Of a stretch of DNA of 64,000 nucleotides, positions 59,890-64,000 are shown piece after piece. The notes under the pieces are model-generated. The model was not told the origin of the DNA. It saw only the letters and a list, made by a program, of their open reading frames with translations, and did no database searches. The stretch comes from Candidatus Krumholzibacteriia bacterium (lineage in GTDB: Bacteria; Krumholzibacteriota; Krumholzibacteriia; LZORAL124-64-63), in assembly GCA_016744705.1 (NCBI GenBank), contig JADGDU010000025.1, positions 281 to 64,280 on the forward strand, in the 5' to 3' direction. The translations under genes and the position numbers were made by a program. Every line of letters begins with the position of its first letter. The stretch's first letter is position 1.

Positions 59890-60666
59890 GTGACAAAAGG
59901 CACATCAAAACTAAACCTCTCGGGCTCTCTCGAGGACTACCTCGAGACTATCCTGCTACTGGGCCGGAAAAACGATCAGGTCCGTGTCAAAGACATCGCA
60001 GCCGAACGTGATGTGCGGGCTCCATCCGTATCTCTGGCCTTGGGTAAATTATCCGACCTTGGCCTGGTGGATCACCATCGCCGGGAATTTGTGGAACTCA
60101 CTCCCGCTGGCCACCGTGAAGCCCAGCGCGTCTATTCCCGCCACACAATACTGACCCGGTTTTTCTCCGAAATCCTACAAATGCCACCCGAAGCTGCTGA
60201 TAGCCAAGCTTGCGCCATTGAGCATGTTCTAACTGATGATGGCATGGACCGATTGACTCGGTTTTTCGAATACCTAACGGGGTGTCCCAGTGTTTCCAAG
60301 GATTTCCTGAAGGACTTCCAACAGTGCCCCATTGTTAATAACAGCTCGTCGCATTGTGGGACCGGTACTGAAGGATCGTTTATCTGCAATGAGCCTTGTC
60401 ACCACGACATTGAAAACCTTAACCCCCAAACGAGGACCATTATGAGCCTTTCTCAACTGGCCCCTGGCACCACTGGTGTCGTGGCCCGGATTGATGCCCA
60501 GGGAGCCATCCGGCAGCGGTTGCTGGACATGGGGCTTTTGCCTGATGTGGAATTGACAGTGGAAAGAGTCGCTCCCAGTGGGGACCCTATTTGGATCAAA
60601 CTCGAAGGCAGTCAAATTGCTTTGCGCTTGAAGGAAGCCCAGGCTGTTCGATTGGTTACTGTGTAG
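59890..60666 (+). CDS. DtxR-family iron regulator fused to a FeoA domain
   Basis: The 258-residue protein has a DtxR-type N-terminal HTH (LEDYLETILLL, VRVKDIAAERDVRAPSVSLA) and the metal-binding region with HTILTRFF and CAIEHVLTDDGMDRL. Cys108, Glu111 and His112 fit the iron-type ligand set; Mn-type MntR has Glu instead of Cys. A Cys/His-rich stretch follows (146-172), then a FeoA SH3-like domain (about 186-258, MSLSQLAPGTTGVVAR, RLLDMGLLPD). Full DtxR also ends in an SH3-like domain, so a FeoA part in that place is logical. It probably represses this locus when iron is plentiful and may contact FeoB. The GTG start lies right after its own operator. Confidence 0.88.
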   Translation: MTKGTSKLNLSGSLEDYLETILLLGRKNDQVRVKDIAAERDVRAPSVSLALGKLSDLGLVDHHRREFVELTPAGHREAQRVYSRHTILTRFFSEILQMPPEAADSQACAIEHVLTDDGMDRLTRFFEYLTGCPSVSKDFLKDFQQCPIVNNSSSHCGTGTEGSFICNEPCHHDIENLNPQTRTIMSLSQLAPGTTGVVARIDAQGAIRQRLLDMGLLPDVELTVERVAPSGDPIWIKLEGSQIALRLKEAQAVRLVTV

Positions 60667-60685
60667 TTTTTTTTTGCACACCAAA

Positions 60686-60699
60686 TTAGGCTCGCCTAA
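60686..60699 (+). promoter_or_regulatory. DtxR-type operator before feoB
   Basis: TTAGGCTCGCCTAA is a perfect 6-2-6 inverted repeat with half-sites identical to those at 59861-59874, differing only in the central two bases. It lies 31 nt before the feoB start. Confidence 0.8.
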
Positions 60700-60730
60700 C
60701 AAGTGATAATAGACAATCAAGGAGAAGTTG

Positions 60731-62899
60731 ATGAAGATGGAATCACTGGATAGAACGACCAAAACCATCAAGGTGGCACTGGCGGGAAATCCAAATTGTG
60801 GCAAAACGAGCCTCTTCAATGCCATGACAGGATCGCGCCAAAACGTAGGGAACTACGCGGGTGTTACGGTGGAGAAACGTTCCGGGCGTTACGACTGGCA
60901 AGGGGAACAATTTGCGGTTCTCGACCTGCCTGGGACCTACAGTCTTTCTTCATTTTCACCCGAGGAAAGAATCGCCCAGGATGAATTGCTGACTGGGGAC
61001 CTGGATGTGGTTGTGGTGGTGGTAGACTCCACCAACTTGAAACGAGGCCTGGTGCTCATGACTCAGGTGGCGCTGGGGGGAGCCAATCCGGTTCTATGTT
61101 TGAATATGGCCGATGAAGCGCACCAATCGGGACAGCGCATTGACATTGTGCAAATGGAAGCCCTGTTGGGGTTTCCCGTCATAGAGACCATCGGCCATCT
61201 GGGAGGCGGAGTTGCTGAGTTAAAGGAAGCAATTTCCGGAGCTGCTACCAGGCCGGCTCGCGAGAGTCGCATTGTTTTGGGAGCGCCTCTGCAAGAGGCC
61301 CTCGACAGCATCGTCGAAAAACTCCAGGGCCTGGGCTTTTCACAAGCAAAGTTGCCTTGGATTGCCGGTCGGTTGCTGGTGGACGATTCCCACTATGTGG
61401 AAATCATCCAATCCCAGGGCTCAGCCGGGATCGCAGCACTCTCAGTGGCCTCGGACCGAGCCCAGCAACTGGAAGCTGCCACTGGTTTGGATGCCGCCCT
61501 GTGTTTCACCGACGCTATGTTTGGCTTTGTGAGTGGTTTGTTGCGTGAGGTGGTCTATGAGACATCGCGGGCTAACGCTCGGCTTCGCTCTGATCGTATC
61601 GACGCTATCCTGGCTAACCGGATCATCGGGTTGCCTGTTTTTGGCGCGGTCATGTACCTGATCTTTTGGGTCACATTCACCTTGGGCGCTATCCCCATGG
61701 GATGGATCGAAAGCGGTTTTGGAGCTTTGGGCAATGCTGTGGGCAGTCTCTGGCCCGCAGGGTCTGAATCTCAGCTGCGGTCTCTTTTGGTCGATGGAAT
61801 CATTGGTGGCGTGGGCGGAGTGTTGATTTTCCTGCCCAACATCCTGTTGCTCTTTCTGGGCATGGCCTTTCTGGAAGACTCCGGTTATATGGCCCGGGCC
61901 GCCTTTCTCATGGACAAAGTGATGCACCGATTTGGGCTCCATGGAAAGAGTTTCTTTCCCCTCATGACGGGTTTTGGTTGCTCCATTCCTGGCATCATGG
62001 CCACGCGAACTTTGGAGAATGAACGGGACCGTCTGACGACCATGTTGATCTTACCGCTTATGTCTTGCGGTGCCCGCTTACCCGTGTGGATGCTCCTCAT
62101 TCCTGCCTTTTTTCCCCAGGTTTGGCGAGCGCCCATGCTGTGGATCATTTACGCAGTAGGCATCGTTCTGGCTCTGGTGCTGGCTCTCATTCTGAAGCGA
62201 TCTTTGCTGCGTGGTGAGGACGCCCCCTTTGTTATGGAGTTGCCCCCATACCGTATGCCCACCGCCCGTGCCCTCTTTACCAAAATGATGGAACGATCCT
62301 GGATCTACGTGCGCAAGGCCGGCACGGTCATCCTGGCTATCTCGGTGTTGATGTGGGTCATCGCCAACTATCCGCAGGTTAATAAATACAGTGTTGATGA
62401 GGCGATTGCCGCGGGTTCCATTGTGGTGGGGCAAGAGACCGTTGAATCTCGTTCAGGGGTTGAAATGATCACACCTGGAGCTGTTATCAACCGTCGTGCC
62501 TCTGAAGATTTGAGATACTCCATCGCTGGGCGAATCGGCCAATTTTTGGAACCGTCGCTGAAGCCCCTTGGGTTTGATTGGAAATTGGGCACAGCCATGA
62601 TTGGGTCCTTTGCGGCCAAAGAGGTTTTTGTGGCCCAGTTGGGAATCGTCTACTCCATGGGAGAAACAGACGAAGAATCGATCAGCCTGACCGAAGCCCT
62701 GCGGCGTGATTATTCGCCACTAGTGGGATTCTGTTTGATGCTTTTTATGCTCATATCCACCCCTTGTATGGCCACCATCGCTGTGACCAAACGGGAATCG
62801 GGTAGTTGGAAATGGGCCTTTCTGCAGCTTGGCGGCCTGACGGGCATTGCCTACGTGTTAACCCTTGTCACCTTCCAGGTGGGATCACTCATAATCTGA
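60731..62899 (+). CDS. feoB: Ferrous iron transporter FeoB
   Basis: FeoB imports Fe2+ across the inner membrane. The 722-residue protein has an N-terminal G domain (GNPNCGKTSLFNAMTGSRQN, DLPGTYSLSSFSPEE, NMADEA) and a helical spacer. The membrane part (about 300-722) contains FLPNILLLFLGMAFLEDSGY and FGCSIPGIMATRTLENERDR, with MSCGARLPVWMLL as the second gate motif. The ATG at 60731 has AAGGAGAAG upstream. It lies under an iron-box operator, between the DtxR-FeoA regulator and a Cys-rich barrel gene. Confidence 0.97.
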   Translation: MKMESLDRTTKTIKVALAGNPNCGKTSLFNAMTGSRQNVGNYAGVTVEKRSGRYDWQGEQFAVLDLPGTYSLSSFSPEERIAQDELLTGDLDVVVVVVDSTNLKRGLVLMTQVALGGANPVLCLNMADEAHQSGQRIDIVQMEALLGFPVIETIGHLGGGVAELKEAISGAATRPARESRIVLGAPLQEALDSIVEKLQGLGFSQAKLPWIAGRLLVDDSHYVEIIQSQGSAGIAALSVASDRAQQLEAATGLDAALCFTDAMFGFVSGLLREVVYETSRANARLRSDRIDAILANRIIGLPVFGAVMYLIFWVTFTLGAIPMGWIESGFGALGNAVGSLWPAGSESQLRSLLVDGIIGGVGGVLIFLPNILLLFLGMAFLEDSGYMARAAFLMDKVMHRFGLHGKSFFPLMTGFGCSIPGIMATRTLENERDRLTTMLILPLMSCGARLPVWMLLIPAFFPQVWRAPMLWIIYAVGIVLALVLALILKRSLLRGEDAPFVMELPPYRMPTARALFTKMMERSWIYVRKAGTVILAISVLMWVIANYPQVNKYSVDEAIAAGSIVVGQETVESRSGVEMITPGAVINRRASEDLRYSIAGRIGQFLEPSLKPLGFDWKLGTAMIGSFAAKEVFVAQLGIVYSMGETDEESISLTEALRRDYSPLVGFCLMLFMLISTPCMATIAVTKRESGSWKWAFLQLGGLTGIAYVLTLVTFQVGSLII

Positions 62900-62913
62900 T
62901 GGAGCGTAATCTT

Positions 62914-63840
62914 ATGGAAACCATTCTCATTCTGACCATTGTTACGGGAGCCGCAATTTTTGTTTGGAAAATGGCGGCACGATCATTGGCCTTATTTCGT
63001 TCTGAACCGGCTTCAGGCAAAACTGACAGTTGTGGGAGTTGTGGTGGTTGTAAGAGTCGTTGCGGCACTGAAATTAGCCAGATCATTACGGGCATCAGCA
63101 TTCTCATAGCCATGGGTGGAGCTTTGACAACACAGGCAGCCGATACGGTGGAAACCTGGGATGTTGGTGCCACAAATGTTGACGTATATATGGGATCTGA
63201 AAACCTGGGACACACTCGGCAGGAGGGAGTGATATTTGGGGACATCCTGCTCGGATATGGCCTTGCCGAACGCTTTTCCGCATACATCGGTACGACTCTG
63301 CAGGCAGATCGTACTTTGGGCCAGAGCGATCATCAGCATTACTTGGGCCTGTTCGGTACGCCTTTGGATAGCGACCATGTGGATTTGGATCTCTTTTTGG
63401 ACTTCACTGGGTCCAATTCGGGCCTAACCATAACCCCAGTTTTCGAGTTGAACCTGGACCGGGATCCCGACATGAGTTCCTATGGCATTTATTTGAGAAC
63501 AGGGATGGTGTTCAGTCATATTCCGGTTGACCCGGAGGTTGCTGATTCGGCAGATGAAGTGGGCACCGTTGTCGAATTAAATCCGGGCGTTTATTGGAGT
63601 CTCGCCCCTGGTAGCCAGGTATTTCTGGAATACAACACAGGGTATCTTCCTAGCCCAGCAGCGGATCAGGACAATTGGACCGTGGGTCATATGCACTTAG
63701 GTTTTAATCAATTACTGACCGAATCCATTGAATTGATCACCGAAGCCAACTGGACCCTCGAAAAAACCAACGAAAAAACCGCTTGGGGAGGTTTCGTTGG
63801 AATCATTGTGGGCCTCCCTTCAGCAACCCCAAACCGTTGA
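62914..63840 (+). CDS. FeoB-associated Cys-rich segment fused to a probable outer-membrane barrel
   Basis: The 308-residue protein begins like the small FeoB-associated Cys-rich membrane protein: one TM helix (METILILTIVTGAAIFVWKM) then CGSCGGCKSRC with Cys at 40, 43, 46 and 50. A second hydrophobic segment (about 56-72, IITGISILIAMGGALTTQAA) has a signal-peptide-like end. The rest (77-308) is beta-rich, with strands such as RFSAYIGTTLQADRTL and SYGIYLRTGMVFSHIP. It looks like an outer-membrane or secreted protein. The fusion is unusual. GGAG 9 nt before the ATG at 62914 supports this start; another ATG at 62899 overlaps the feoB stop. It probably helps iron pass the envelope. Confidence 0.72.
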   Translation: METILILTIVTGAAIFVWKMAARSLALFRSEPASGKTDSCGSCGGCKSRCGTEISQIITGISILIAMGGALTTQAADTVETWDVGATNVDVYMGSENLGHTRQEGVIFGDILLGYGLAERFSAYIGTTLQADRTLGQSDHQHYLGLFGTPLDSDHVDLDLFLDFTGSNSGLTITPVFELNLDRDPDMSSYGIYLRTGMVFSHIPVDPEVADSADEVGTVVELNPGVYWSLAPGSQVFLEYNTGYLPSPAADQDNWTVGHMHLGFNQLLTESIELITEANWTLEKTNEKTAWGGFVGIIVGLPSATPNR

Positions 63841-63985
63841 AGCCATGAATAGATTTACCTAAAGCCGGCCCCATTTCTCCCGAAATGAACTCCAGTTACC
63901 ATTTTACGCCCAAACAGGGAAACACACTTCAGTGTTACTTGCCCCTGAGTTTTGGGTAAGCGGATGGAAAACCAGGAGTCAATCC

Positions 63986-64000
63986 ATGAGTTTCGGTCAG
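63986..64000 (+). CDS. Start of a further gene, cut by the window edge
   Basis: An ATG at 63986 with AGGAG 7 nt upstream opens a frame (MSFGQ) that runs off the window. The 145 nt between it and the previous stop hold no other gene. No function can be assigned from five codons. Confidence 0.35.

Overview
The window looks like chromosomal DNA from a free-living diderm (Gram-negative) bacterium. It has lipoproteins with lipoboxes, beta-barrel outer-membrane proteins with signal peptides, a periplasmic amidase and moderately GC-rich coding sequence. TPR lipoproteins, an ETF:menaquinone-type oxidoreductase and a glycolate-oxidase-like fusion would suit an uncultured lineage of the FCB superphylum or a neighbour. 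No marker in the window fixes the phylum, so that is inference. TGA is an ordinary stop here: it ends many genes, often in ATGA overlaps with the next start.

Layout. 1-4.8 kb: end of a 5S rRNA gene, then a tightly overlapping run of a split RluA-type pseudouridine synthase, a tRNA-dihydrouridine synthase, a LysM/TPR lipoprotein and a double-ATPase ECF-type ABC protein. 4.9-11.7 kb: pyrimidine biosynthesis (pyrR, pyrB, pyrC, pyrK, pyrD) with a large TPR lipoprotein inside it. 11.7-16.8 kb (minus): a nucleotide-sugar operon (CoA-binding protein, epimerase, UDP-glucose dehydrogenase, DegT aminotransferase) ending in a HemC-like protein that lacks the catalytic cysteine. 17-31 kb: electron transfer and carbon oxidation, with a NarI/HdrD-type ETF:quinone oxidoreductase, etfAB, lipoamide dehydrogenase, a GlcD-GlcE fusion and GlcF. 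An HDOD regulator, a FabK/NMO enzyme and a TPR protein are interspersed. 31-33 kb: a decayed transposase and an outer-membrane protein.

33.4-46.8 kb: adenosine deaminase behind a long structured leader, a UbiA-DUF116-TrmH operon, a GT2-TPR protein, an IMP/GMP-type 5'-nucleotidase, an archaeal-type GAPDH homologue, TPR and RsbU-type phosphatase proteins, an LpdD-like protein and an inositol-phosphatase-family protein. 46.8-54.7 kb: an inactive CHAT-like protein, tRNA-Leu, smpB, amidase, GerMN protein, murI, rph, an enlarged RdgB-like protein and a flavodoxin-fold reductase. 55-57 kb: four tRNAs, ssb and nth. 57-58 kb (minus): a secreted thioredoxin-like gene with an in-frame TGA exactly where the first Cys of a CxxC motif belongs, followed by a SECIS-like hairpin; it is probably a new selenoprotein. 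58-64 kb: an AspT-type transporter and an iron-uptake locus (a DtxR-FeoA fusion, FeoB, and a Cys-rich protein fused to a probable outer-membrane barrel). Two near-identical TTAGGC-N2-GCCTAA operators sit in front of the regulator and feoB.

The most interesting items are the candidate selenoprotein, the iron regulon with its two operators and two unusual fusions, the HemC-like and CHAT-like pseudoenzymes, and the RdgB-like protein with a 140-residue insertion.
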